A DNA stretch of 64,000 bases. Source: Planctomycetia bacterium (GTDB taxonomy: Bacteria; Planctomycetota; Planctomycetia; Pirellulales; Thermoguttaceae). The translations under genes and the position numbers were made by a program. The notes beneath the pieces are model-generated. The model had not been told where the DNA came from, did no database searches, and saw only the letters and a program-made list of their open reading frames with translations. The stretch covers positions 1-64,000 of the forward strand of contig JAUNBG010000007.1 of NCBI GenBank assembly GCA_030527205.1. The letters are read 5' to 3'. Positions 15,339 through 25,482 of this stretch are shown here, piece after piece (position 1 is the stretch's first letter; every line of letters starts with the position of its first letter).

Positions 15339-18300
15339 ATGTCTGATATTATTGTTAAGGGCGCTCGCGAACATAATTTGTCTGATATCGATCTTGTTTT
15401 GCCTCGCAATCAACTTATCTGTTTGACAGGCGTCAGCGGAAGCGGCAAAAGCTCGCTGGCGTTCGATACTCTTTATGCGGAAGGACAGCGACGTTATATC
15501 GAAAGCCTTTCGAGTTATGCCCGACAATTTTTGGGGCAGCTTCCGAAACCGGATGTCGATCAAATCAGCGGTTTAAGTCCGGCTATTTCGATTGCACAAA
15601 AAACGGCAGGCCAAAACAGCCGCTCAACGGTTGGAACGATTACAGAAATTTACGATTTTCTGCGCGTTCTTTTTGCTCGCGTTTCAACAGGATATTGCAC
15701 AAAATGCGGACGTCCAATAACGGCTCAAACGCGCGATCAAATTCTGGCGCAAATCCAAACGCTTCCGGAAATGACCCGTTTTCTCGTTTTGGCTCCGATG
15801 ATTCGCAATCAAAAGGGGGAATATCATGACCTTTTCGCCGATCTGAGAAAAAGCGGTTTTCTTCGCGCTCGAGTCGACGGAAAAGTCATTCGGCTTGAAG
15901 ATGAATTGCGCTTGGATCGACAAATGCGTCACACAATCGAAGTTGTCATTGATCGACTTGTTCGAACCGATTCTCAACAACATCGAATCGCCGAAGCGGT
16001 CGAACACGCCATTGCTTTGGGCAAGGGACAAATGATCATTTCCCCGGATCAATCAGCCAACGCAGAAGCTGGCTTGGATCAAACGGACTCAGAAACGAGT
16101 TTGAATAGCGATCTAAAAACAAAGTCCGCTTCAAAAAAATCAGATTCTGTTTCAAAAAAATCGAAATCTGCTTCAAAATCCAAACAGAAATCATTGGAAG
16201 AATTGATTCCGCCTTTGAATCGCGATCTGTTTTTCAGTACGAACTATGCTTGTACGCATTGCAATATCAGTTTTGAACCGCCAACTCCGCAGCTCTTCAG
16301 TTTTAACAGTCCGCTCGGAATGTGTCCGCATTGCCAGGGGCTCGGTTTCATTCATACATTTGACCCGAAACTTCTTATTCCCGACGCATCCAAATCATTT
16401 CAACAGGGCTGCATTATTCCGATCGGAAAATGGAAGGATTTAGGACGTTGGAAGCGTCATATTTATCAGGGCGTTGCCGATACGTTGTCGAGAATATATC
16501 AATTTGAGAAGAATTATCCGCTCGAAACCGCCTGGGATGAATTAGATGAAAGGGTTAAACGCGCGTTTCTTTGGGGAACAGGCGATCAGCATATAACGTT
16601 TACTTGGCGCAATGGCGTCAACGGTCATAAATGGGGCGGAACATTTGACGGAATCATTCCGCTTATGCTCAAGCAATATAATGAAACCGGAAGCAAAATG
16701 CAAAAAGCCGCAATGGAAAAATATATGAGCGTCATTCCCTGCGGTTATTGCAATGGACAACGAATTAATGAACAGGCTTGCGCTTATCGTTTGGAAACTC
16801 TTTCGGAATCTCCTTTCTTTCAAAAAAAGAAACTCTTCTCGTTGCCGGAACTTTGTAATCTGTCGATTGTTCAACTGCTCGATTTTTTTTCAGAAATCAA
16901 ATTAAGCGAATCCGGTCAAAAAATTGCGGAAGACGCCTTGAAAGAAATTCGTAATCGACTCGGTTTTTTGATGAATGTCGGATTGGAGTATCTTTCGTTG
17001 GGCCGAACCGCTCCAACTTTATCGGGAGGCGAAATGCAACGCATTCGCCTAGCGAGTCAAATTGGAAGCGGATTGGTTGGCGTTCTTTATATTCTTGACG
17101 AACCGTCGATTGGTTTACATCAGAAAGATAATGAGCGACTTATTCAAACGTTAACTCATTTGCGCGATTTGGGCAATACGGTTATCGTTGTCGAACATGA
17201 CGAAGAAACAATGTTGGCGGCAGATTATCTGGTCGATTTTGGACCGGGACCAGGCCTTCATGGCGGCCAAATCGTTGCGAAGGGAAATGTTGCCGACATT
17301 TTGAAAAATCAACAGCAGAACAGTATAACGGCAAAATTTTTAACTGGCAAAGAAACGATTGCCGTTCCCGAAAAACGCAGAGTTCTTGGGAACAAAAAAT
17401 TAATCGTTCGCGGCGCTCGACATAATAATTTAAAGAATATCGACGTTGAAATTCCTTTGGGCGGAATCGTTTGCATAACGGGAGTCAGCGGCAGCGGCAA
17501 AAGTTCGTTGGTCAACGATATTCTGGTTGAAGCGTTAATGCGCGATTTGAATCACGGATTTGGAACGCCAGGAGAACATGATAATATCGAAGGATTGAAT
17601 AATCTGGATAAAATGATTGCCATTGATCAATCGCCGATCGGTCGAACGCCGCGTTCCAATCCAGCGACTTATATCAAATTATTTGACGAAATAAGAAAGC
17701 TGTTTTCAGAGCTTCCGGAATCGAAAGCGAAAGGATTTCAACCGGGACGATTCAGCTTTAATGTTCAAGGCGGGCGTTGCGAAGCTTGCGAAGGAAATGG
17801 GGCGATCAAGCTCGAAATGGATTTTTTGGCCGATGTTTGGATAACCTGTAACGTTTGCGAAGGCCGCCGTTTTAATCAGGAGACGCTTTCCGTTCGCTTC
17901 AAAGGCAAATCCATAGATCAAATTTTGGATATGGACGTTGAGTCAGCCTTGAAACATTTTGAAAACATTCCTAAAATTCGACATAAACTTCAAATGCTGG
18001 CCGACGTCGGACTCGGTTATATGAAACTTGGGCAACCTTCGCCGACTCTTTCCGGCGGCGAAGCGCAACGGATCAAACTGGCGAAGGAATTGGTCAAAAA
18101 AAGCACAGGCAAAACGCTTTATTTATTGGATGAGCCAACAACGGGACTTCATTTTGCCGACATCCGAATGCTTTTGCGAATTTTGAAAAATTTCGCGGAC
18201 ACAGGAAATACAGTTTTGATTGTCGAACATAATCTTGACGTTATCAAAATGGCCGATTGGATTATTGATCTCGGACCGGAAGGGGGCGAAGAAGGGGGCG

Positions 18301-20444
18301 AAATCGTCGCCCAGGGAACGCCCGAAGAAGTTATGAAGAACCCTCAATCGTATACGGGGATTTATCTGAAAAAATATCTGGCCAAATCGTTTGATTCTTT
18401 TGAATCATTTTCGAACAATCAAGCAGTTTCATCGAATAAAAAATTGACAAAATCGCAAGCAAATTCTCAACAAAAGAGAGAAGTTTTATCGGCCAAAGTC
18501 TCTCAACGTTTAAAAGCGGAAAAGGTTTCGGAAGAAAAAAATGCGATTCTTGTTCACGGGGCCAAAGAACATAATTTACAAAATATTTCCGTTGAAATTC
18601 CCCGAAATCAAATAACGGTTTGCAGCGGTCCCAGCGGAAGCGGGAAATCGTCGTTGGCAATGGATACGGTTTATGCAGAAGGGCAACGGCGTTATGTTGA
18701 AAGTTTAAGTTCTTATGCGCGGCAGTTTTTGGGTCAAATGCAGAAACCGAAAGTTGATCAGATAAGCGGCATTTCTCCTGCGATTGCAATCGAACAAAAA
18801 GCGGCAAGCCATTCTCCGCGTTCAACGGTTGGAACGATAACCGAAATTCAAGATTATTTGCGAGTTCTTTTTGCCCGACTCGGCGTTCCTTATTGTCCCG
18901 ATTGCGATATTCCCATTGGAGCTCAATCGACGGACGAAATAATTGCTCGAATTCTTTTAACTCCCATTGATTCCCGAGTTCTTATTGCCGCTCCGATTTC
19001 AATCGAAGTTGGAACCGATTTTGATAAACTTTGGGAACGACTGCAAGGGCAAGGCTTTTTGAGAGTTCGCATTGACGGCGTTGTTTATCGCCTTTCCGAA
19101 ATTCCCAAAATAGATCGTAAACGACGACATTTGATTGAAGTTGTTATCGATCGCATTCATTTTCGCAAAGACGCCGATTGGAAATCGATTCGAAGTCGGG
19201 TTGCCGGAAGCGTCGAGACAACGCTGCATTTGAGCAAAGGAACGCTTCATTTGATTGCTGTCGATGATTCCAAATCGGAAGAAGAATGGACAACTCAAGT
19301 TTTGAGTCAGCATTTGTCTTGCGAAAAATGCGGTCGCGGATTTGAACGATTATCGCCTCATCATTTTTCGTTCAACAATCCGCTCGGTTGGTGTCCCCAT
19401 TGCGAAGGACTTGGAGTTCAAACCGGAGCGAGTTTCTCGCGTTTTCTTCATGATCCGAAGCTGACATTGGAACAGGGAGCTTTGGAACTTTGGTCAAACT
19501 TTGAACGTCCCATTACCAAAGCAATGTTAGACGTTTTTGCGCGAGAAACCGGAATCCCCTTGAACGTTCCTTTCGAACAATTGGACGCTCGATTTCGTCG
19601 AACGCTGTTTCATGGAACAGCAGATCGCTGGTTTGATCTTTATGACTCGGATATGGGCGAATCGTCGGCGCAAATTGTTCCTCAAAAGAAGAAAGGAAGG
19701 AATTCAACCCCTCAAACTTCGCGACTTTTGTTTCGATTTCAGTTTAAAGGAATTTATCCGACGATTGAAGAAGCAGGACGTCTTGTTCCAATGTTTCGCA
19801 GCCGACTCGAATATCAGATGAACGAAGTCGAATGTTCCGTCTGTTTGGGAAGTCGCTTGCGTCCAGAATCTTCAGCAGTTCGATTTCTTGGTTTGACAAT
19901 GGATCAGATTTGTCGTAAACCGTTGGGAAATCTGCTTGACTTTTTCAACCAATGGAATCCGTCCGAAATAGAAAAGAAAGTTGCAGGCGATTTATTGGAG
20001 GAAGTCAAACATCGTTTGCAATTTCTGGTCGATGTTGGACTTGATTATCTAACGCTTTCGCGGCCTTCGCCGTCGCTTTCCGGCGGGGAATCGCAGCGAA
20101 TTCGTTTGGCGGCTCAAATCGGAAGCGGTTTGGTTGGCGTTCTTTATGTTTTGGATGAGCCAACGATCGGCCTTCATCCGCGCGATAATCGAAAATTGAT
20201 TGCCGCAATCCAAAAACTGCGAGATTTGGGAAATACGCTGCTTCTGGTTGAACATGACAAAGAAGTTATTGAAAGCGCCGATAATATTATTGATTTCGGC
20301 CCTCAAGCTGGCAAAAACGGCGGATTAGTCGTTGCAACGGGTTCTCCAAACGAAATCAAAGAAAACGAAACCTCGGTAACCGGTCCTTATTTGTCCGGTT
20401 CTCATTCGATTCCGATTCCAATCAATCGACGCATTTTATTATAA
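15339..20444 (+). CDS. uvrA: UvrA fusion with three ABC modules (excinuclease ABC subunit A)
   Basis: 1701 residues, versus about 940 for ordinary UvrA, the damage-sensing ATPase of nucleotide excision repair. Residues 1-1010 form a complete UvrA: Walker A GVSGSGKSS at 31 and about 715, signatures LSGGEMQRI (about 561) and LSGGEAQRI (about 903), zinc-finger pairs CTHC...CPHC and CEAC...CNVC. After a Ser/Lys linker a second UvrA begins (HGAKEHNLQNISVEIP, Walker A GPSGSGKSS about 1097), with its own CEKC...CPHC finger and LSGGESQRI (about 1580). It stops after this first half, at PIPINRRILL; the expected fourth ABC module is absent. Planctomycetes are known for tandem UvrA proteins of about 2000 residues. 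A Ser/Lys-rich insert lies at about 245-290. Confidence 0.92.
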   Translation: MSDIIVKGAREHNLSDIDLVLPRNQLICLTGVSGSGKSSLAFDTLYAEGQRRYIESLSSYARQFLGQLPKPDVDQISGLSPAISIAQKTAGQNSRSTVGTITEIYDFLRVLFARVSTGYCTKCGRPITAQTRDQILAQIQTLPEMTRFLVLAPMIRNQKGEYHDLFADLRKSGFLRARVDGKVIRLEDELRLDRQMRHTIEVVIDRLVRTDSQQHRIAEAVEHAIALGKGQMIISPDQSANAEAGLDQTDSETSLNSDLKTKSASKKSDSVSKKSKSASKSKQKSLEELIPPLNRDLFFSTNYACTHCNISFEPPTPQLFSFNSPLGMCPHCQGLGFIHTFDPKLLIPDASKSFQQGCIIPIGKWKDLGRWKRHIYQGVADTLSRIYQFEKNYPLETAWDELDERVKRAFLWGTGDQHITFTWRNGVNGHKWGGTFDGIIPLMLKQYNETGSKMQKAAMEKYMSVIPCGYCNGQRINEQACAYRLETLSESPFFQKKKLFSLPELCNLSIVQLLDFFSEIKLSESGQKIAEDALKEIRNRLGFLMNVGLEYLSLGRTAPTLSGGEMQRIRLASQIGSGLVGVLYILDEPSIGLHQKDNERLIQTLTHLRDLGNTVIVVEHDEETMLAADYLVDFGPGPGLHGGQIVAKGNVADILKNQQQNSITAKFLTGKETIAVPEKRRVLGNKKLIVRGARHNNLKNIDVEIPLGGIVCITGVSGSGKSSLVNDILVEALMRDLNHGFGTPGEHDNIEGLNNLDKMIAIDQSPIGRTPRSNPATYIKLFDEIRKLFSELPESKAKGFQPGRFSFNVQGGRCEACEGNGAIKLEMDFLADVWITCNVCEGRRFNQETLSVRFKGKSIDQILDMDVESALKHFENIPKIRHKLQMLADVGLGYMKLGQPSPTLSGGEAQRIKLAKELVKKSTGKTLYLLDEPTTGLHFADIRMLLRILKNFADTGNTVLIVEHNLDVIKMADWIIDLGPEGGEEGGEIVAQGTPEEVMKNPQSYTGIYLKKYLAKSFDSFESFSNNQAVSSNKKLTKSQANSQQKREVLSAKVSQRLKAEKVSEEKNAILVHGAKEHNLQNISVEIPRNQITVCSGPSGSGKSSLAMDTVYAEGQRRYVESLSSYARQFLGQMQKPKVDQISGISPAIAIEQKAASHSPRSTVGTITEIQDYLRVLFARLGVPYCPDCDIPIGAQSTDEIIARILLTPIDSRVLIAAPISIEVGTDFDKLWERLQGQGFLRVRIDGVVYRLSEIPKIDRKRRHLIEVVIDRIHFRKDADWKSIRSRVAGSVETTLHLSKGTLHLIAVDDSKSEEEWTTQVLSQHLSCEKCGRGFERLSPHHFSFNNPLGWCPHCEGLGVQTGASFSRFLHDPKLTLEQGALELWSNFERPITKAMLDVFARETGIPLNVPFEQLDARFRRTLFHGTADRWFDLYDSDMGESSAQIVPQKKKGRNSTPQTSRLLFRFQFKGIYPTIEEAGRLVPMFRSRLEYQMNEVECSVCLGSRLRPESSAVRFLGLTMDQICRKPLGNLLDFFNQWNPSEIEKKVAGDLLEEVKHRLQFLVDVGLDYLTLSRPSPSLSGGESQRIRLAAQIGSGLVGVLYVLDEPTIGLHPRDNRKLIAAIQKLRDLGNTLLLVEHDKEVIESADNIIDFGPQAGKNGGLVVATGSPNEIKENETSVTGPYLSGSHSIPIPINRRILL

Positions 20445-20569
20445 CTTCGATCAACATTGTTTTTACTCAAAATTATCCTCAAGGTTCGCTATTTATTTTG
20501 TGTTTCATTTCTATCATTTGACCGTTTTTCGGAAAAATGTCCCGATTCGAATCATTTAACGAAAATAAA

Positions 20570-20680
20570 AGGAAGTTCTAAAAACCTGTTTTTTGCAATA
20601 AACCCCATTCGGAAAACGTCGCAAAAACCTGTTTCTGCGAACGAGATGTTCGCGTTCCCAGCGGTTTTTTAGAACTTCCT
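20570..20680 (-). mobile_element. Miniature inverted-repeat element, copy C, with 4-bp target duplication
   Basis: The 111-base element begins AGGAAGTTCTAAAAACC and ends GGTTTTTTAGAACTTCCT. TAAA flanks both sides (20566-20569 and 20681-20684). An inner hairpin GCGAAC-GAGAT-GTTCGC lies near the right end. It occupies the gap between the uvrA fusion and recR, about 30 bases before the recR start. Confidence 0.88.
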
Positions 20681-20711
20681 TAAAGACCCCCAAAATCATA
20701 TTTAAACCATT

Positions 20712-21314
20712 ATGACAGAATTAACAGATTCCGTTACGCAAATGATGAAAGAGTTCGAAAAACTTCCGGGAATCGGCAAAAAGTCTGCGGAACGAATAAC
20801 TTATCATATATTAAAGAGTTCTCATTCCGAAGCGATTGCTTTAGCGGATTCGATTCGAACAGTCAAGGAAAAAGTCCGTTATTGCAAAATCTGTTATAAT
20901 CTTGCCGAAGACGAAATTTGCGAAATATGCAAGGATTCACGACGAGATCATTCAACGATTTGCATTGTCGAACAACCTCGCGATTTGATTTCCCTGGAAC
21001 AGACCGGTCGTTATCAAGGCGTCTATCATGTTTTGCTCGGGCGTATTTCTCCCGGCGATCATGTCAGCGCCGATGATTTAACGATCGACGCCCTTGTTCG
21101 ACGCGTTAAATCGGAGAAAATCCAAGAATTGATTATGGCAACGAATCCAACGGTTGAAGGCGACGGAACGGCGCTGACCATAACGAATCAACTGATCGGC
21201 GTTCCAGTTAAAATAACCCGTTTGGCTCGCGGAATTACTTCGGGCGGTTTATTGGAATTTGCCAATAAAGAAATGCTTTCAGACGCAATTATCGGTCGCC
21301 AACTCTTCGAATGA
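20712..21314 (+). CDS. recR: Recombination protein RecR
   Basis: 200 residues, the standard length. RecR with RecO loads RecA at gaps during recombinational repair. Visible are the N-terminal helix-hairpin-helix LPGIGKKSAERITYHIL, the C4 zinc finger CKICYNLAEDEICEICKD, and the Toprim domain starting ICIVEQPRDLISLEQTGRYQGVYHVL with GRISPGDHVSADDL. Miniature element copy C lies directly upstream and may separate it from the uvrA transcript. Confidence 0.97.
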   Translation: MTELTDSVTQMMKEFEKLPGIGKKSAERITYHILKSSHSEAIALADSIRTVKEKVRYCKICYNLAEDEICEICKDSRRDHSTICIVEQPRDLISLEQTGRYQGVYHVLLGRISPGDHVSADDLTIDALVRRVKSEKIQELIMATNPTVEGDGTALTITNQLIGVPVKITRLARGITSGGLLEFANKEMLSDAIIGRQLFE

Positions 21315-21329
21315 TTTTTAAAAATTTTC

Positions 21330-21357
21330 TTGACTTTTGGTTGATATGGAATAATAT
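21330..21357 (+). promoter_or_regulatory. Candidate sigma-70-type promoter for rpoN
   Basis: TTGACT (21330-21335) and TAATAT (21352-21357) are separated by 16 bases, about 90 bases before the rpoN start. Pattern match only. Confidence 0.4.
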
Positions 21358-21445
21358 AAAAACAGAAATGGATTTTCTATCGAAATTCAGATCAAACGAA
21401 TGAAACAGATCATTTAAACTTTCAAATCAATTGGGAATTGGGTTC

Positions 21446-23152
21446 ATGAGTACGAGTTTGCGTTTAACAACGGAGTTGAAGCAGGGATTTTCGCAACGAA
21501 AAATAATGTCGATGACGCTTTTGCAACTTCCCCGTTTATTGTTGGACGAACGAATTTCAGAAGAACTTGAGACGAATCCCGTTCTTGAATGGGATCAAAA
21601 CGTTGATTCTGAATTGTCGGACGTTTATGATCCTGACGATCATAACAAGGACGAATCGAACGACCTTTTCCAATTGGAACGCGAAGACGAAATCAATATA
21701 AATGATAATGGCAACAATGTTGAAGATTTCGAGGTTGCCGATGACTTTGCTTCTCTTTATTCCGATACAATCGACGAACAGCCGGCGCGTTCTCAAGATT
21801 GGTTGGAAAACGAATCGCTTCGTCGGCATGATATGTTTGGCAACATTCCTTCGCAAGGAGAAACGCTTCAAGATCATTTGATCGAACAAATATATTGGTT
21901 TGACCTTGATTCCGAAATGCGAATGAAATGCGAACAAATTATTTATAATCTTGATCAAAATGGTTATCTTCTTTATTCATTGGATGAGTTGATCAATAAG
22001 AACCATTTATCGGATCCTTCTCATTCTTCTGAATCGTTGACATCCAAACCGTCGACAGTCTTGAAAACCTCAACAAATCCGCCAAAGAAACGAAAAACCC
22101 GTCAGAAGAAAACTTCCGTTGTTTCGAATCAAACGAATGAGATTTCGGAGCAAAGCGAAGAAGATATTGCCAAGGCCAAAGAAATAAAAGCGTTTGAGGA
22201 AGCATTGGCATTTGTTCAAACTCTTGATCCGAAAGGCGTTGGAGCCAGAAATTTGAAGGAATGTCTTTTGCTTCAAGTCAAAGAGGGCAATCCTTATGAA
22301 ACGGAAGTCAAAACGCTTATCGAGAATCATTTGGAAAATCTTGAGAAGAACAGTTATCGATCCATTGCTCAAGAGACGGGATTCTCTTTTGAGAGGATTC
22401 AAAGCGCGGTTCTCGAAATCCAACAGCTCAACCCCCGCCCTGGCGCTGTTTATTCCCAACGCTCTGTTCCAACGATTGTTCCGGATGTTTATGTCGATCT
22501 TGCCAAAGACGGTTCATTACAGATTCGAATCGATCATGGTCGGGAAACAGGATTAACAATCAATCCTTATTATACGGAAATGCTCAAAAACAAGCAAGCG
22601 GATCAACAAACCAAACAATATCTGAGACAAAATATTGGATCGGCCAAATGGTTTATCGCCGCAATTGAACAACGGAAAACAACTTTGATTCGAGTTGTTC
22701 AAGAAATCCTGGAGCATCAAAAAGAATTCCTTATTCAAGGTTCAACAGCAATTCGTCCTTTAACATTGCAACAAATAGCCGAAAAACTTGACGTTCATGC
22801 CTCAACGGTTTCCCGCGCTTGCGACGGCAAATGGATTCAAACTCCTCAAGGACTTTTTCCCCTTAAAAAATTCTTTGTCAGTTCCATTGCCAATTATTCA
22901 AATAAAAAATCCGATTACGAAACAGTCAACAATAATGAACTTCAAACCGACGATATAACGCAAGACGCCGCTTGTTTAAAAGTTCAGGAAATCATATCAA
23001 AAGAGAATAAAAGTCAGCCGTATAGCGATGAAACGATTGCTCTTCTGCTGAAAAAAGAAGGAATCAAAATCAGCCGTCGAACTGTAACGAAATATCGAGA
23101 GCTCATGAGTATTCCCGATAGCCGTAAACGTCGCGTTTGGTTTCCTCATTGA
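21446..23152 (+). CDS. rpoN: RNA polymerase sigma-54 factor
   Basis: About 568 residues from the ATG at 21446; in-frame alternatives upstream add only five residues. Sigma-54 directs RNA polymerase to -24/-12 promoters that need an AAA+ activator. The N-terminal region shows QGFSQRKIMSMTLLQLPRLLLDERISEELETNPVLE, the activator-interacting region I. The acidic region II follows (about 50-110). The core-binding part includes FVQTLDPKGVGARNLKECLLLQ and LNPRPG, then the helix-turn-helix LTLQQIAEKLDVHASTVSRACDGK. The RpoN box near the C-terminus reads SRRTVTKYRELMSIPDSRKRR with slight variation from the consensus. A Ser/Lys-rich insertion lies at about 190-240. No activator gene is in the window. 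Confidence 0.96.
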   Translation: MSTSLRLTTELKQGFSQRKIMSMTLLQLPRLLLDERISEELETNPVLEWDQNVDSELSDVYDPDDHNKDESNDLFQLEREDEININDNGNNVEDFEVADDFASLYSDTIDEQPARSQDWLENESLRRHDMFGNIPSQGETLQDHLIEQIYWFDLDSEMRMKCEQIIYNLDQNGYLLYSLDELINKNHLSDPSHSSESLTSKPSTVLKTSTNPPKKRKTRQKKTSVVSNQTNEISEQSEEDIAKAKEIKAFEEALAFVQTLDPKGVGARNLKECLLLQVKEGNPYETEVKTLIENHLENLEKNSYRSIAQETGFSFERIQSAVLEIQQLNPRPGAVYSQRSVPTIVPDVYVDLAKDGSLQIRIDHGRETGLTINPYYTEMLKNKQADQQTKQYLRQNIGSAKWFIAAIEQRKTTLIRVVQEILEHQKEFLIQGSTAIRPLTLQQIAEKLDVHASTVSRACDGKWIQTPQGLFPLKKFFVSSIANYSNKKSDYETVNNNELQTDDITQDAACLKVQEIISKENKSQPYSDETIALLLKKEGIKISRRTVTKYRELMSIPDSRKRRVWFPH

Positions 23153-23475
23153 ATACCAACCCTGAATATTTAGATTTTCTGTTTGTGTGCAACAATCAAC
23201 AAGCTATTTCATAACATTTTTCCGCCGCTTTGTTCAATAGAACAAAAAACAGACAAAGAAGGCGAAATAATGAAAGACTTCCTTTGTCTATACAAAGAAC
23301 AAAACTTTTCTTCTGTCAGATCGTTTTTTTGATCAATTCTGTTCGGATTGGTTTTATGAACGGTTATGCCGCTTGAATTTCATTTTTGTATTATACGCTT
23401 TTCAAAAAATCACGAATAATCTTTTCATGCAACAATTTCGATCGTTTTGTTAAAATGTTTGAAATGGAGAATATA
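23153..23475. other. Intergenic region with small inverted repeats
   Basis: TTTGTTC-AATA-GAACAAA near 23230 is a perfect small hairpin. AGACAAAG near 23252 and CTTTGTCT near 23283 form a longer-range inverted repeat. There is no U-run typical of a terminator. The stretch probably ends the rpoN transcript and starts the glycosyltransferase operon. Confidence 0.35.
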
Positions 23476-24432
23476 ATGTTAAATCGGAAACATTTTCCAA
23501 TTGTGATGGCACACATAAACAACCCTCCTTATTTAGAATATTGTTTGCGTCAAATACGGAAGTTTAATCCAGACAATCCGATTTATCTTATCGGGGACGA
23601 ATCGAACGATTGCTTTGACTTTGTCGAACATCGAAACATTACCGATCCGGTTTTTTCGGTCGATATTGATCGTTTTCGGGCGATCTATCAGCATTACAGT
23701 CCCTTATCCTTTCAATGGGAACGATTTTGTTTTGAGCGTTGGCTTTACATTCGCAACTTTTTACGCGCGGAAAATTTGTCCGGATGTTTGGCAATCGATA
23801 CGGATGTTCTTTTGTTTTGCGATGTTGATGAGGAAGCGGAAAGATTCAAGGAATATGCAATGACCTTTGCGCATTGGGATAATAATTGCAATCTTGTCCA
23901 TTGCAATTTTCTTCAAAGTCGCTTTGCTTTGGATTCCTTTTGCGATTATATGTTTCAGGTTTATGAAGATCCAACGATCTTGGAACGGATCAAAAAGAAA
24001 ATTGGCATGAAATACGGACGATATTGGATTTCGGATATGTCGCTGTTTGGAGATTGGAGTCGACAAACGAAAGAAAAAATCAGTTTTTACGAAGACTTTT
24101 ATTCGCAAGGAATCTATTTTGATCGATGTATCGATAACTGTAAACATTTTCGATGTCAATTTTATTTTCCCGGACTTAAGAAATTTAAAAAAGTCTTTTT
24201 TTTGAAAGGTCATCCGTATGGACAATTAAAAGACGGTCAGACCGTTCCCTTTAAATGTCTTCATTATCACGGATTTTTCAAATTCCTGATGAAGGATCAT
24301 TTTAACGGAAAACATTCTCATTGGAAAACATTTCTGCTTCTTTTTATGCGCAGTATTCTTCTGATTCCGAGAAAATTAACCAATTTTGTAAAAAGAATAT
24401 TATATCGTTTAAGGCATTTCAAATTAAAATGA
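23476..24432 (+). CDS. Putative glycosyltransferase (DxD-type), first of the surface-glycan cluster
   Basis: About 318 residues from the ATG at 23476, preceded by GGAGA at a good distance; in-frame ATGs at 23455 and 23464 are alternatives. FPIVMAHINNPPYLEYCLRQIRKFNPDNPIYLIGD resembles the nucleotide-sugar binding start of GT-A folds, and CLAIDTDVLLF supplies a DxD metal-binding motif at about residues 108-110. The C-terminus is strongly basic and hydrophobic (about 270-318), which suggests membrane association. I do not recognise a defined family. Three glycosyltransferases follow on the same strand. Confidence 0.65.
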   Translation: MLNRKHFPIVMAHINNPPYLEYCLRQIRKFNPDNPIYLIGDESNDCFDFVEHRNITDPVFSVDIDRFRAIYQHYSPLSFQWERFCFERWLYIRNFLRAENLSGCLAIDTDVLLFCDVDEEAERFKEYAMTFAHWDNNCNLVHCNFLQSRFALDSFCDYMFQVYEDPTILERIKKKIGMKYGRYWISDMSLFGDWSRQTKEKISFYEDFYSQGIYFDRCIDNCKHFRCQFYFPGLKKFKKVFFLKGHPYGQLKDGQTVPFKCLHYHGFFKFLMKDHFNGKHSHWKTFLLLFMRSILLIPRKLTNFVKRILYRLRHFKLK

Positions 24433-24487
24433 GTTTACGGCTGCAGAAATCATTATTTTTCGTTCGCCAAAAGGGAAAAGAGGAATC

Positions 24488-25444
24488 ATGCTTTCGATAA
24501 TTGTTCCAGTATACAATCGGGAAAACCTTGTTGGAGAAACGATTGAGTCAATTCGTTCACAAAATCGAACGGATTGGGAATGTCTTTTAATTGATGATCA
24601 GTCTTCCGACAATTCGTTTGAAAAGATGAAGGATCAAATTCGAGGGGAAGATCGTTTTCGCCTGTTTCGTCGTCCCTTTGATTATCCCCGCGGGGTTTCT
24701 TCTTGCAGAAATTTTGGTTTTGAGCAATCTTGCGGCGATTATATTTTTTTCTGCGATTCGGACGATTTGTTGGATTCGACTTTTTGGAATGCGTATGCTC
24801 CGCATTTTGAAGAGGATCCGCAGCTTGATTATCTGAACATTCGATTTGCCCGATTTTGTGATTCTCCTTCGCGGCTTTATCGAAAATCTCCGGTCAAACC
24901 GACGGATCTTTCCATACTCGAAGCGATAGCAGGAAGAAAGCTCTCGCATGCAACAGCTTCTTTTATCTGGAAAAAAGAATATCTCGCAAGTCAAGCCTTT
25001 TTATGGGATACAGAGCTCATTTGCGGGGAAGATCGGGAATTTTCGTTCAGAATGCTTTCGGGAAACAGTGTCGGCAAAGCGATTTCGGAACCTGTCCTTT
25101 ATTATTATCGGAAACATGAAACGGAAACAAGGACGACAGTAAGAAAAAGTCGAGGATGGCAAAAGCAAATGCTCGGCATGGAATATCGAATCGTTTCCAG
25201 TATGATTCGGCAAGCGAAAGAAAAAGAAGAATCGTCAAAACTTATCGATTTTCTTGGAGATAATCTTCGACGTTTAATGAAGAAATCCAGTCGTTGGGGG
25301 AATCATGAATTTCTTCTCCGTTTTTTTGAATTGAGTAAGGAACTTTCGCTTTCCCCTTATGCTAAACGAAAATTGGATCGAAGTTTTTATGTTTCCCAAT
25401 GCTTTTTGCCTTTTTGGAGTTTTTGGACTCAAAGCGGAAAATGA
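24488..25444 (+). CDS. Family 2 glycosyltransferase
   Basis: 318 residues. The N-terminus MLSIIVPVYNRENLVGETIESIRSQ and the following CLLIDDQSSDNSFE are the classic GT2 nucleotide-binding elements. YIFFCDSDDLL gives the DxD-type metal site (about residues 96-100) and GEDREFSFRML the downstream acidic catalytic region. It would transfer a sugar from a nucleotide donor to a growing surface glycan at the inner face of the membrane. It starts 55 bases after the preceding gene with GAGG ahead of its ATG. Confidence 0.92.
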   Translation: MLSIIVPVYNRENLVGETIESIRSQNRTDWECLLIDDQSSDNSFEKMKDQIRGEDRFRLFRRPFDYPRGVSSCRNFGFEQSCGDYIFFCDSDDLLDSTFWNAYAPHFEEDPQLDYLNIRFARFCDSPSRLYRKSPVKPTDLSILEAIAGRKLSHATASFIWKKEYLASQAFLWDTELICGEDREFSFRMLSGNSVGKAISEPVLYYYRKHETETRTTVRKSRGWQKQMLGMEYRIVSSMIRQAKEKEESSKLIDFLGDNLRRLMKKSSRWGNHEFLLRFFELSKELSLSPYAKRKLDRSFYVSQCFLPFWSFWTQSGK

Positions 25445-25482
25445 GTTGATCTTACAAATCAGAACGAAAATCGAAAATCGCG

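Noticed and set aside
20445-20569. Missing fourth ABC module of the UvrA fusion by simple frameshift
   Set aside because: No ABC-like coding follows in any frame after 20444, so a single-base shift does not explain the short second copy.
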